Under the pieces are notes generated by a model. It had not been told where the DNA came from and did no database searches. It saw only the letters and a program-made list of their open reading frames with translations. Shown piece after piece: positions 42,439-50,668 of a stretch of 51,466 nucleotides of DNA. Origin of the DNA: Vicinamibacterales bacterium (GTDB taxonomy: Bacteria > Acidobacteriota > Vicinamibacteria > Vicinamibacterales > UBA8438); the NCBI GenBank assembly GCA_937766455.1, contig CALLXD010000032.1, positions 1 to 51,466 of the forward strand. The letters are read 5' to 3'. Made by a program: the position numbers and the translations under genes. Every line of letters begins with the position of its first letter. The stretch's first letter is position 1.

Positions 42439-43602
42439 GTGTCCGTGCTGACGTCCAGATGGCCGCACCGCGCGCGGCTCGCTTCAGGTTCGGTCGCGGT
42501 GCACGACCGGAAGGGGACGGCCCACTTTCACTATGCGGCGGGTGACCCGTCCCAGTACGTCTTTACCGTCGATATCTACGGCTATCGTGACCACGCGCAC
42601 CCGCATCGACATGTGGGATGGTGGCGATTCGATTTGCCGGCCGGGCAGAGTCAGGCCCAGGTGCATCTCGACTTTGATCCGGTTCGTCCGGAGTCGGTGA
42701 CGGTGTCGGTGGACGGCCAGACCCTGCCGCTGGTCGATTCGTGGCACAACCCTGACTATTGCTTCGATCCGCTGGGAGACCTGCAACTGGTGTTCCGCGA
42801 CAGAGGCGGTCAGATCCGTCGCAGCGAGACGACCCTGCTGAAGTTCTTCGACCGCGATATCATCCGTGCCTTCTACGATCGGCAGTACGCCAGCGAGGGC
42901 TACACCCCGCCCACGGACCAACCATTTCTGTGGGAATTGCACGAATACAAGAAGCGACGATTGCGTCGTCTCTTCGAGAAACATATCCCGGTTGGCGGGC
43001 GCGCGCTGGATGTGGGCTGTGGGCGGTCTCTCTTTTCCGAAATTGATGTCGACTTTCCATTCAGCGTCGTGGCCGGCGATCTGGAGTATGTGGGTGTCCG
43101 CACCAGGGCTGGAGAGGTTCCCGAACAGCAGTGGGCGGTGTTCGACGCCGACCGGCTTCCGTTCGCCGACCAGCAGTTCGATGCGGTGTTCGCGGGAGAG
43201 ATCATCGAGCATATGCCCGATGTGGCGATCACCTTGGCGGAGTGGCGGCGCGTGTTGAAACCAGGGGGCGTGGTCATCGTCACCACGCCGAACCGCGAGC
43301 GTCTGCTGGCCGTGGCGGACCGCCGTGAGCGTCCGTATAGTGAGGACCATCTCAGCGAATTGTCGTACCGTGAACTGTCAGGACCCCGACTGCGACAGGC
43401 CGGGCTGCAGTTTGTCGAACAGTCCTGCCTCTACCTGGAGTTGTGGCTGACCAATGTCTGGGCGAACGACCCGACCGACGACCACCTGCAGACACACGGG
43501 AACCGCCGGTCGAACGTCTGGCTCATGAAGCGACTCTTCGCCCTGGGGCGGTGGTTGCCATGGCTGTCGCTTGGGATGATCGTCGTGGGACGGAGGAAGT
43601 GA
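42439..43602 (+). CDS. Methyltransferase with N-terminal beta-sandwich-like domain
   Basis: 387 residues, GTG start with GGGAG just upstream and 10 bp after the previous stop. Residues 1-130 or so are rich in beta strands (for example YVFTVDIYGYRDH, GWWRFDLPAG, SVTVSVDGQTLPLVDSW) and belong to no domain I know. Residues about 150-330 form a class I methyltransferase: RALDVGCGRSLFSEIDVDF, DLEYVG, FDAVFAGEIIEHMPDV and LKPGGVVIVTTPNRE. The C-terminus is hydrophobic (LPWLSLGMIVVGRRK). The fusion suggests that the front domain binds a glycan or lipid-linked substrate. Confidence 0.8.
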   Translation: MSVLTSRWPHRARLASGSVAVHDRKGTAHFHYAAGDPSQYVFTVDIYGYRDHAHPHRHVGWWRFDLPAGQSQAQVHLDFDPVRPESVTVSVDGQTLPLVDSWHNPDYCFDPLGDLQLVFRDRGGQIRRSETTLLKFFDRDIIRAFYDRQYASEGYTPPTDQPFLWELHEYKKRRLRRLFEKHIPVGGRALDVGCGRSLFSEIDVDFPFSVVAGDLEYVGVRTRAGEVPEQQWAVFDADRLPFADQQFDAVFAGEIIEHMPDVAITLAEWRRVLKPGGVVIVTTPNRERLLAVADRRERPYSEDHLSELSYRELSGPRLRQAGLQFVEQSCLYLELWLTNVWANDPTDDHLQTHGNRRSNVWLMKRLFALGRWLPWLSLGMIVVGRRK

Positions 43603-43606
43603 TCGG

Positions 43607-44650
43607 ATGGCGCGGGTAGCGGTCGTCACGTCACACCCGTTGTTCGCCGACGGCGGCCACCTCGTGATCGCGGACGGGCTCGTCTCGGCGTTGCGAGCAT
43701 CGGGGCACGAGGCCACGGTCGTACGGACCCCGCAGAACCGGTTCGGTCGTCAGGGTGCCGCCTATCTCGCGACCTGGTTGACGGATGTCGGCCAGGCACA
43801 CGACGGACAGCCGGTGGATCATGTCGTCAGTTTTCGATTTCCCAGCTACGCCGTTCGGCACCCCTCGCACGTCTGCTGGTTGAATCACCGGATGCGCGAG
43901 TACTACGACCAATGGCCGCACTTTGCCCAGACGTTGTCCGCTCGCGCTCGCCTGAAGGAGGGACTGCGGCGCCGCCTGGTTCATGCGGCGGATACCTACC
44001 TGTTGACCCGGAACGTCACACGGGTGTTTGCGCAATCCGAGACGATTCAACGGCGGCTCGACCAGTGGGGATCCATTCCGTCCACCGTGCTGTACCCGCC
44101 GCCACGGCCGCGAGCCTATCGTTGCGATCGGTATGGCGACCATCTGTTCGTCGCCTGTCGTCTGTCCCCGCTCAAACGGGTGGGGCTCGTGCTCGAGGCG
44201 CTGGCGCATCCGACGGCGGCGGGGATTCGCTGTCTGATTGCAGGCGACGGAACCGAGCGAGAGGCGCTGTTGGCCCGGACCCGGGCGTTGGGGCTGGAGG
44301 GTCGGGTGGAGTGGCTCGGTAACATCACCGAGCTGGACCTTGTCGCACGCCTGGCCGCCTGCCGCGCTGTCTGCTATCCCCCGAGCGCCGAGGACTACGG
44401 GCTGGTGACGCTGGAGGCGTTCGCGTCTGCGAAGGGCGTCGTCACCTGTTCCGACAGCGGTGGACCGGCGGAGATGGTGCGCCCGGAGGTAGACAGCATC
44501 GTCGCCGAGCCGACCCCAGAATCGCTGGCACAGGCATTTCGTCGCGTCATGGACGACCCAGCGCTGGCCGAACGGTTGGGTAGAGCGGCGTGGGCGCGGG
44601 CGGCGGAGTTTACCTGGGCGCGGACGATTCCGCGCCTACTCGGCGGGTAG
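43607..44650 (+). CDS. Glycosyltransferase family 4 protein
   Basis: 347 residues, four bases after the previous stop, with GAGGAAG as ribosome binding site inside it. The N-terminal part has SHPLFADGGHLVIADGLV and HVCWLNHRMREYYDQWP. The C-terminal GT-B half has FVACRLSPLKRVGLVLEAL, CLIAGDGTEREALLA, VEWLGNITELDL and YPPSAEDYGLVTLEAFASAKG with the donor Glu. It is the third GT4 enzyme of the locus and closes the plus-strand glycan block. Confidence 0.88.
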   Translation: MARVAVVTSHPLFADGGHLVIADGLVSALRASGHEATVVRTPQNRFGRQGAAYLATWLTDVGQAHDGQPVDHVVSFRFPSYAVRHPSHVCWLNHRMREYYDQWPHFAQTLSARARLKEGLRRRLVHAADTYLLTRNVTRVFAQSETIQRRLDQWGSIPSTVLYPPPRPRAYRCDRYGDHLFVACRLSPLKRVGLVLEALAHPTAAGIRCLIAGDGTEREALLARTRALGLEGRVEWLGNITELDLVARLAACRAVCYPPSAEDYGLVTLEAFASAKGVVTCSDSGGPAEMVRPEVDSIVAEPTPESLAQAFRRVMDDPALAERLGRAAWARAAEFTWARTIPRLLGG

Positions 44651-44737
44651 GTCGGGTGCCTCGCGGTGTCCGTGCTCTGCTGGGGGCGACGCGTCGCCTC
44701 GCCGAAGAAATCCACCACAATTCGTTAGACTGAGACG

Positions 44738-45568
44738 ATGGCATACGAGAGTGCGCTCGAGAAGAGACTGGCCCGGAAGGCGACCAAGGCGATTGTCGAC
44801 TTCGACATGATCGAGGACGGCGACAGGGTGATGGTGGGCCTGTCCGGTGGCAAGGACAGCTGGGCTCTCATGCAGCTGTTGGACGCGCTGCGGCGGCGCG
44901 CACCGATCGAATTTTCCGTGGTCGCGGTGAACGTCGACTCCGGGTATGTCGACTACAAGCACGAGACGATTGCCCGGACGTGCGAGGCACGGGGCTGGGA
45001 GTATCGGATTGAGCACACCACGATCGGCGCCATCATCGACGACAAGCTGGATGAGACCGCGACGCCGTGTTCGCTCTGCGCGCGACTCAGACGCGGTGTC
45101 CTGTATCGCATCGCCAGCGAACTGGGAGCGACCAAGATCGCGCTTGGGCATCACGCCGACGACTTCATCGAGACCTTGTTGCTGAACCTGTTTTTCTCAG
45201 GCTCGTTGAAGGCGATGCCGGCCCGCTTGTTGTCTGACGACCGACAGCACGTGGTGATCCGGCCGCTGGTATACGTCAGTGAAGAAGAGGCGCGCGAATA
45301 TACCGAACAGGCCGGATTGCCGGTGATCGGCTGTTGTTGTCCGGTGTGTGGCGACCTGAGTCTGCAGCGACAGCGGATGAAGCGCATGCTGCTCGACCTG
45401 GAGCGGGAGCACCCGGGCGTCAAGCAGTCCATGTTGAAGGCGTTGAGCAACGTCGCGGGCCGCCACTTGCTCGATCGGCGCCTCAATCCGATCGATGGGC
45501 TTCGGGCTGAGGCGGGGCGACCCGTGGGTGACCCGGCTCACGCGTCGATCGAATCTGTATCTTCCTGA
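44738..45568 (+). CDS. ttcA: tRNA 2-thiocytidine biosynthesis protein
   Basis: 276 residues. The PP-loop is GLSGGKDSWALMQLLD. The iron-sulfur ligands are the CSLCARLRRG pair and the IGCCCPVCGD block, matching the CxxC plus distal Cys of TtcA, which thiolates C32 of certain tRNAs with ATP and a [4Fe-4S] cluster. KIALGHHADDFIETLLLN is the other family hallmark. A TAGACT box lies 7 bp before the ATG. It heads a housekeeping run and is unrelated to the glycan block before it. Confidence 0.92.
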   Translation: MAYESALEKRLARKATKAIVDFDMIEDGDRVMVGLSGGKDSWALMQLLDALRRRAPIEFSVVAVNVDSGYVDYKHETIARTCEARGWEYRIEHTTIGAIIDDKLDETATPCSLCARLRRGVLYRIASELGATKIALGHHADDFIETLLLNLFFSGSLKAMPARLLSDDRQHVVIRPLVYVSEEEAREYTEQAGLPVIGCCCPVCGDLSLQRQRMKRMLLDLEREHPGVKQSMLKALSNVAGRHLLDRRLNPIDGLRAEAGRPVGDPAHASIESVSS

Positions 45569-45632
45569 AATGTGTGTCGGGGCAGGAGCCGCGGACGGCG
45601 GCACCCGGCGTGAGTCCTGAGTATCACCAGCC

Positions 45633-46082
45633 ATGCGAGCGGTTGTGCAGCGGGTGACGTCCGCGACGGTAACGGTGGAGGGCCGTGTGGTCGGCACCAT
45701 CAAAGCCGGGGTGTTGGTCTATGTCGGGACCACGCACGATGACAGGGCGGACGACATCGCGTACGTGGCCAACAAAATCGCGAGCCTCCGCGTGTTTGAC
45801 GACGCCGACGGGCGTTTGAGTCGTTCGGTGCGAGACGTCGGGGGCGAGGTGTTGTTGGTCTCGCAGTTCACACTCTACGGTGACTGCAGGCGCGGCCGTC
45901 GTCCATCGTTCGACAAGGCCGCGCCACCGGTCGCGGCCAAAGCGGTCTACGAAGAGCTGGCCGACGCCGTGCGAGGGCTCGGCGTCCCGGTGCGTCTGGG
46001 TGAGTTCCAGGCGCATATGGTCGTAGCGTCGAACAACGACGGTCCGGTGACGCTGCTGATTGACAGCGGCAAGGAGTTCTGA
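45633..46082 (+). CDS. dtd: D-aminoacyl-tRNA deacylase
   Basis: 149 residues, the exact family size. MRAVVQRVTSATV opens the protein, the catalytic motif is LVSQFTLYGDCRRGRRPSF, and the cross-subunit motif is NNDGPVTLLIDSG (Gly-cisPro). The enzyme removes D-amino acids and glycine from mischarged tRNA. It sits 64 bp after ttcA and 4 bp before the CPBP protease gene. Confidence 0.95.
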   Translation: MRAVVQRVTSATVTVEGRVVGTIKAGVLVYVGTTHDDRADDIAYVANKIASLRVFDDADGRLSRSVRDVGGEVLLVSQFTLYGDCRRGRRPSFDKAAPPVAAKAVYEELADAVRGLGVPVRLGEFQAHMVVASNNDGPVTLLIDSGKEF

Positions 46083-46086
46083 CCCC

Positions 46087-46650
46087 ATGTGGCCGAGCCG
46101 ATTGGTCGTGGTGGCGGTCGCCGGAGAGACGGTGCTGGCCCTCGTGGCGGTGGTCTGGATCTGGACCAGGGGATTGCCCGTCGAGGTGGGCGACCCGGCC
46201 CGGGGGCTCGTCTTGGGGCTTGGCGCGGCGGCCCTGCTGGCGGCGGTGAACTATGGTGTCTTGCGGTTCGCGCCGCCGGTGACGCCGGTGCGGGCGCTGC
46301 GCCGGCTGTATGTAGAGACGCTGCGGCCGGTGTTTGCGGCGGCCAGTGGTTTCGACACGGCAGCCGTCAGCCTGGCCGCCGGGCTTGGGGAGGAACTGTT
46401 GTTTCGCGGAGCGGTCCAGGCCGAATTCGGGGTGGTGGTCGCCGGTCTGCTGTTCGGCCTGGCGCATGTTGGGGGCCGAGACTCGCTGGTTTTCGGCGCG
46501 TGGGTGGCCGTGATGGGGCTCGGGTTGGGCGGTCTGGCGCATGTCGGCGGTGGCCTGTTGGCTCCCGTCGTGGCCCATGTGGTCTATGACGCGGCCGCGA
46601 TTGGATACATCCGTAGGGACGCCGCTACGCGGCACGAGCGGCCGGTGTGA
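46087..46650 (+). CDS. CPBP family intramembrane glutamic protease
   Basis: 187 residues from the ATG at 46087, four bases after dtd. Several TM helices carry the Abi/CPBP motifs: motif 1 GEELLFRG (EExxxR), motif 2 FGLAHV, and motif 3 PVVAHVVYD. Characterised relatives cleave CAAX-type or signal-related peptides in the membrane, and many others have no known substrate. Short for the family but with all active-site residues. Confidence 0.87.
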   Translation: MWPSRLVVVAVAGETVLALVAVVWIWTRGLPVEVGDPARGLVLGLGAAALLAAVNYGVLRFAPPVTPVRALRRLYVETLRPVFAAASGFDTAAVSLAAGLGEELLFRGAVQAEFGVVVAGLLFGLAHVGGRDSLVFGAWVAVMGLGLGGLAHVGGGLLAPVVAHVVYDAAAIGYIRRDAATRHERPV

Positions 46651-46743
46651 GCGTGGCGCCCACGGGTGTCGGGGACGGCCCGCGAGCGGCAAGGCGGGAC
46701 AGCGGTGCGAGGGTGGAGGAGTATTGACCTGGAGCGATCGAAC

Positions 46744-47619
46744 GTGAACATGACAATGACCATGACGAAACGACGGATAACGAGCGTGGGGTGTTGGCTG
46801 GTGGCCGGGTGTCTGGTCGCGGTGTCGGCCGAGGCCCAGCAGCGGCCACTGCTGACCGAGGACCCGGAGTCGATCGGCGAGGGACTCATTCTGCTGGAGG
46901 CAGGGTTTGACCATGCGTGGTCCCAGCCGTTCCCGGTGTCCGGGTTGACGGGGGACCTGCTGCGAGGGCCGCTGCTCGGGCTCAGCATTGGGCTCGGGCC
47001 GTTCGCTGAGGTCCAGATTGACGGCATCTCGACGAGCCGGCTCCTGATCAACGAACGGGTCGATGCGCCATTGTCGGGCATGCTTGAGGTGCCAGGGGAC
47101 AGCACGCGGAGCTTCGACGATATCGTGATTGGGACGAAGGTGAAGATTGCCAGCGAGGCGGGGTGGCGCCCAGCGGTGGCACTTCGCTTTGCCACCCGGC
47201 TCCCGAATGCCAGCAACGAGAGTGGTCTGGGGCTGGACACATTCGATTTCTTTCAGTCGCTGCTGTTCGGCAAGACCGTGCAGTCCGTTCGGGTCGTGGG
47301 TAACATCGGCTTCGCGATTCTTGGGGATCCGACCCGCGGCGACCGTCAGAACGATGTGCTGACGTACGGTTTCTCGCTTGCACGCGCCATCGCTCCCGGC
47401 GCCGAGGTCGTCGGCGAGATCAACGGGCGCGCGAGCACGCGGAGTGGCACCGCGCCGCCCGGCACCGACAGTAACGGGCGCATGACATTCGGGGTGCGCT
47501 ACACCCGTAGCGCGGTGCGGCTGGATGCGGGGCTGTTCACTGGCCTCACCTCGCGAGACCCGAAGTTGGGGCTCACCGGGGGCGTTACCTGGGTGTTCAC
47601 CAGTCCGCTCACTCCATGA
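46744..47619 (+). CDS. Predicted outer-membrane beta-barrel protein
   Basis: 291 residues from the GTG at 46744 (GGAGC 8 bp upstream); an ATG at 46750 is equally possible. The signal peptide ends near AEAQ/QRP. The mature part RPLLTEDPESIGEG and later GLGPFAEVQIDG, VALRFATRLPN, FFQSLLFGKTV and the C-terminal LTGGVTWVF strands resemble the DUF3187/transporter-like barrels sometimes labelled MetA pathway. Function unknown; placement before the dapF homologue gives no clue. Confidence 0.65.
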   Translation: MNMTMTMTKRRITSVGCWLVAGCLVAVSAEAQQRPLLTEDPESIGEGLILLEAGFDHAWSQPFPVSGLTGDLLRGPLLGLSIGLGPFAEVQIDGISTSRLLINERVDAPLSGMLEVPGDSTRSFDDIVIGTKVKIASEAGWRPAVALRFATRLPNASNESGLGLDTFDFFQSLLFGKTVQSVRVVGNIGFAILGDPTRGDRQNDVLTYGFSLARAIAPGAEVVGEINGRASTRSGTAPPGTDSNGRMTFGVRYTRSAVRLDAGLFTGLTSRDPKLGLTGGVTWVFTSPLTP

Positions 47620-47638
47620 GACGCGTGGATCATCTGCC

Positions 47639-48436
47639 ATGCTAATCGACGTCGCCAAAGCGCACGCATACGGGAACGATTTTCTCTTTGTGCCGATCGA
47701 GCAGACGGTTGAGGAGCAGCGCCCGGCCCTGGCCCGCCGCATGTGCGATCGCCATGCCGGCATCGGTGCGGACGGCCTGGTGCTGTATGCCCCGAGCGAT
47801 GCCGGGGCAGATATGACGCTGTTCAACGCTGATGGGGGCGAGGCCGAGGTGTCAGGGAACGCCGTGCGGTGTCTGGCCGCGCTCGTTGTCCGTGAGCGGC
47901 CCGGCCTGGCGAACCTGGTCGTCGTGACGGCGGCTGGCGCCATCCCGCTGCGAGTGCTCGAGCGGACCGGACAGCAGATGACGTTGGAGGCGCTCATGGG
48001 CACACCAACCGGTCTGTGTCAGCGATCGCTCGAGGCGGCCGGAGAGCTTGTCGAGGTGGTGCAGCTGTCGGTGGGCAATCCACAGTGCATCGTGTTGGGG
48101 GGGCCTAACCGTCCGGTGAACGAGGCCGAACTGCATCGGCTGGGACCGGCGCTGGCGACGCATCCCGAGTTTCCGGCCGGGTCGAACGTGGAGTTGGTCG
48201 AAGTGGAGTCGGCGTCGAGAATTCGCATCCTCATTTGGGAACGAGGCGTCGGTCCCACCGAGGCGTCCGGTACCGGCGCCTGCGCGAGCGCAGTGGCGGC
48301 GGCGGCGTATGGCGGCGCCTCGCGCGATGTGGATGTCGTCTCACCTGGTGGTACGCAGCACGTGAGTTGGACCGACGACGGTATTCGCCTGACCGGGTGG
48401 GCCGAGGTGGTCATGACCGGTCACTGGCACGCCTAG
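47639..48436 (+). CDS. dapF: Diaminopimelate epimerase family protein lacking both catalytic cysteines
   Basis: 265 residues, the usual length for DapF, with the two-lobed family signatures: KAHAYGNDFLFVP, NADGGEAEVSGNAVRC, VGNPQCIVLGG and WERGVGPTEASGTGACASA. In DapF the two acid-base residues are Cys in the CGN and ACGTG motifs; here both are Ser (S72 and S210). The His of the VGNPHC motif is Gln. The Glu of WERG is kept. Either this is a divergent subgroup with Ser-based or altered chemistry, or it acts on another amino acid, or it is inactive. Gene symbol by homology only. It lies 20 bp after the barrel gene. Confidence 0.72.
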   Translation: MLIDVAKAHAYGNDFLFVPIEQTVEEQRPALARRMCDRHAGIGADGLVLYAPSDAGADMTLFNADGGEAEVSGNAVRCLAALVVRERPGLANLVVVTAAGAIPLRVLERTGQQMTLEALMGTPTGLCQRSLEAAGELVEVVQLSVGNPQCIVLGGPNRPVNEAELHRLGPALATHPEFPAGSNVELVEVESASRIRILIWERGVGPTEASGTGACASAVAAAAYGGASRDVDVVSPGGTQHVSWTDDGIRLTGWAEVVMTGHWHA

Positions 48437-48779
48437 CCGCCCGCAGTCGATAACCCGCTGCTTTCGCCCGGCGCTGGATCCGGCCGTTCTGCGTTGTTCA
48501 TCGGTCACAGACTGCCGGTATTTCGCTGCCCAGGGTCTCGGTGCGCCGCGGGATGTGCGCGGGGGGGCTGCCAGCCCAGCCGGCGAGGTGGTGTCGATCT
48601 CCATCGATTCGGCTGCCGCAAAGGGTGCGGTGCGGTGCGATGCCTCATCGCGCAGGTTTTTCGTACCTTGGCGTCGAAATGGGGATTCGTGCCGGGTTCC
48701 GGTTGCGTGCGGTTCTTGCAAGAGTCCGTCGCGAGACCGTCGCATCCCGCGAAGGAGGAGGCATAGCCGGTATGGTACG
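48437..48779. other. Intergenic region between dapF homologue and radC
   Basis: 343 bp with no gene I can support. There is a GGGCT/AGCCC mini-hairpin within a G7 tract around 48565 and a GGAGG near 48754 that serves no good start. The overlapping reading frames have high-GC shadow composition. A small RNA cannot be excluded. Confidence 0.35.
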
Positions 48780-49447
48780 ATGAAGCCACTCGCTCCTCAC
48801 GACCGACCCCGCGAAAAGCTCGACCGTCTCGGGCCGGCAGGTCTGGGTGACAACGAGCTGCTGGCTGTCATTCTGGGCCATGGTTTCCGGGCCTCAAGCG
48901 CGATTGACGTAGCAAACGACGTCCTGCACGTCGTGCGCGGTGTGCACGGATTGACACGGCAGTCACAGGGGGAGCTGCGCCGTCTCAAAGGAATCGGGGC
49001 GGTCAAGGCGTCGCAGATCCTCGCCGCCGTCGAATTGGGCAGACGGACGCTATTGCGTGCCCCCGAGAGGCGCGAGCAACTGGGGTCTCCGCGTGATGTC
49101 GCGTCGTATCTCCTGCCGCGCTATGGCGCGCGGCGGTCGAGCAGTTCGGCATCGTGCTACTCGACACGAAGCACCGGGTTCTGAAGACGACGGTGTTATC
49201 GGTGGGGATCCTCGATGCCAGTGTGGTGCACCCCAGGGAGGTGTTTCGCGAGGCGGCCGGAGGCGGCGCGGCGGCGATCGTCTTGTTTCACAATCATCCG
49301 TCCGGTGATCCGACACCGAGTGGCGAAGACGCGGCACTGACGGCGAGACTGGTCGAAGCAGGACGGGTGATGGGTATCGACGTGGTGGACCACCTCGTAC
49401 TGGCCGATGCCCGGTACTGTAGTTTCAAGGAGATGGGGCGGTTGTAA
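48780..49447 (+). CDS. radC: RadC/JAB-domain DNA repair protein (frameshifted)
   Basis: About 222 residues after repair. The N-terminal UPF0758 part has DRPREKLDRLGPAGLGDNEL and a helix-hairpin-helix RLKGIGAVKA. The frame breaks at 49132-49133; one missing G restores YGARAVEQFGIVLLDTKHRV. The JAMM metalloprotease-like motif is complete: VHPREVF, HNHPSGDPTPSGED (HxHPSGD). RadC's role in DNA repair is disputed. It is followed 16 bp later by larC. Confidence 0.88.
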
Positions 49448-49463
49448 CCGGCGCCCAGTGTCT

Positions 49464-50668
49464 ATGGCTCGTGTGTTGTATCTGGACTGCTATTCGGGCG
49501 CCTCGGGTGACATGCTCATCGGTGCGCTCCTCGATGCCGGTCTGCCGTTCGAGTTGCTCCGGGCCGCTCTCGGGAGCCTGGCGCTCGAGGACGAGTGCGC
49601 CGTGTCGGTCGAGCGCGTGAGTCGCTCCGGGGTCGGTGCCTCCAAGTTCGTCGTGACCGAGACGGCCGCCGACACCGGCCGTCATCGGCATCGCCATCTG
49701 CCCGGCATCACCAAGCTGGTGGACCGCTCGGCCCTCTCGGCGGCCGCCAAGGCGACGGGCGAATCGGTTGTTTCTTCGGCTGGCGGAGACCGAGGCCGCG
49801 ATCCACCAGATGCCGGTCGAGAAGGTGCACCTGCACGAAGTGGGCGCGCTCGACTCGATCGTCGACATTGTCGGCGGCGTGTTCGGGCTGGAGTGGTTCG
49901 GGGCTGACCGCATCGTCGCCTCGGCGCTCAACGTGGGGAGTGGGACGGTCGTGTGTGAGCACGGGACGCTGCCCGTCCCGGCGCCGGCTACCGCGGCGCT
50001 GCTTGCCGGGGTGCCGGTGTACGCCGCCGGGCCGCCAGGGGAGAAGCTGACGCCGACCGGGGCGCTGCTGGTGACGGAGTTCGCCGACGAGTACGGGGGG
50101 TGCTGCCGCCGATGCGTATCGAGCACATCGGCTATGGGGCCGGGAGTCGCGACCCCAAGGACTACCCGAACGTCCTACGTGTACTGGTGGGCGAGAGTGA
50201 CGAGGCCGGTGCCTCGGATCGCGTGACCGCGGATCGCGTGACCGTGGTCGAGTGCGAGATCGACGACATGAACCCGCAACTCTTCGGGGTGCTCATGGAG
50301 CGCTTGTACGAAGCCGGCGCGGTCGAGGTGTTCTACACCGCCGTCCAGATGAAGAAGAATCGGCCCGGTACACACGTGACGGTACTTGACACCGCCAGGG
50401 CACCGCCAGGCGGTCGCGGCCGCCTTGTTTCGCGACTCGACGACCATTGGTCTGCGGTACCGCGACGTGGACCGCGACACGTTGCCGCGCGAGCTGGTGT
50501 CGGTGACGACGCGCTTCGGTGACGTCCGTTGCAAGGTGGCGCGACACGGGGCGGGCGTGAGCCAACGTCGCACCAGAGTTTGATGACTGCGTCAGGCTGT
50601 CCGAGCAGCACGGCGTGCCAGTAAAGGACGTGCAGGCCGCCGCCCTGCGGGCGTACCAGGAGTCCTGA
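49464..50668 (+). CDS. larC: LarC nickel insertion protein (four frame breaks)
   Basis: Starts MARVLYLDCYSGASGDMLIG, the LarC signature. Family blocks follow over shifting frames: RLAETEAAIH, HLHEVGALDSIVDIVG, NVGSGTV, TPTGALLVTEFADEYG, then MRIEHIGYGAGSRDPKDYPN, EIDDMNPQLFG, ALFRDSTTIGLRYR and FDDCVRLSEQHGVPVKDV. Breaks are at GGG 49757-49759 (one G too many), the G6 run 50095-50100 (needs a -1 shift), TT 50386-50387 (one T too many) and about 50545-50575. LarC inserts nickel into the pincer cofactor of lactate racemase-like enzymes. LarA, LarB and LarE are not in view. The stop overlaps the metG start (TGATG). Confidence 0.85.

Noticed and set aside
45868..48003. 711-codon minus-strand open frame
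   Set aside because: It lies antisense across dtd, the CPBP protease gene, the barrel gene and the dapF homologue. Its composition is Arg/Pro/His-rich with no family motif, as expected of a shadow frame in GC-rich DNA.
48437..48779. Possible SRP, 6S or RNase P RNA in the gap before radC
   Set aside because: None of the conserved core sequences of these RNAs could be found on either strand.
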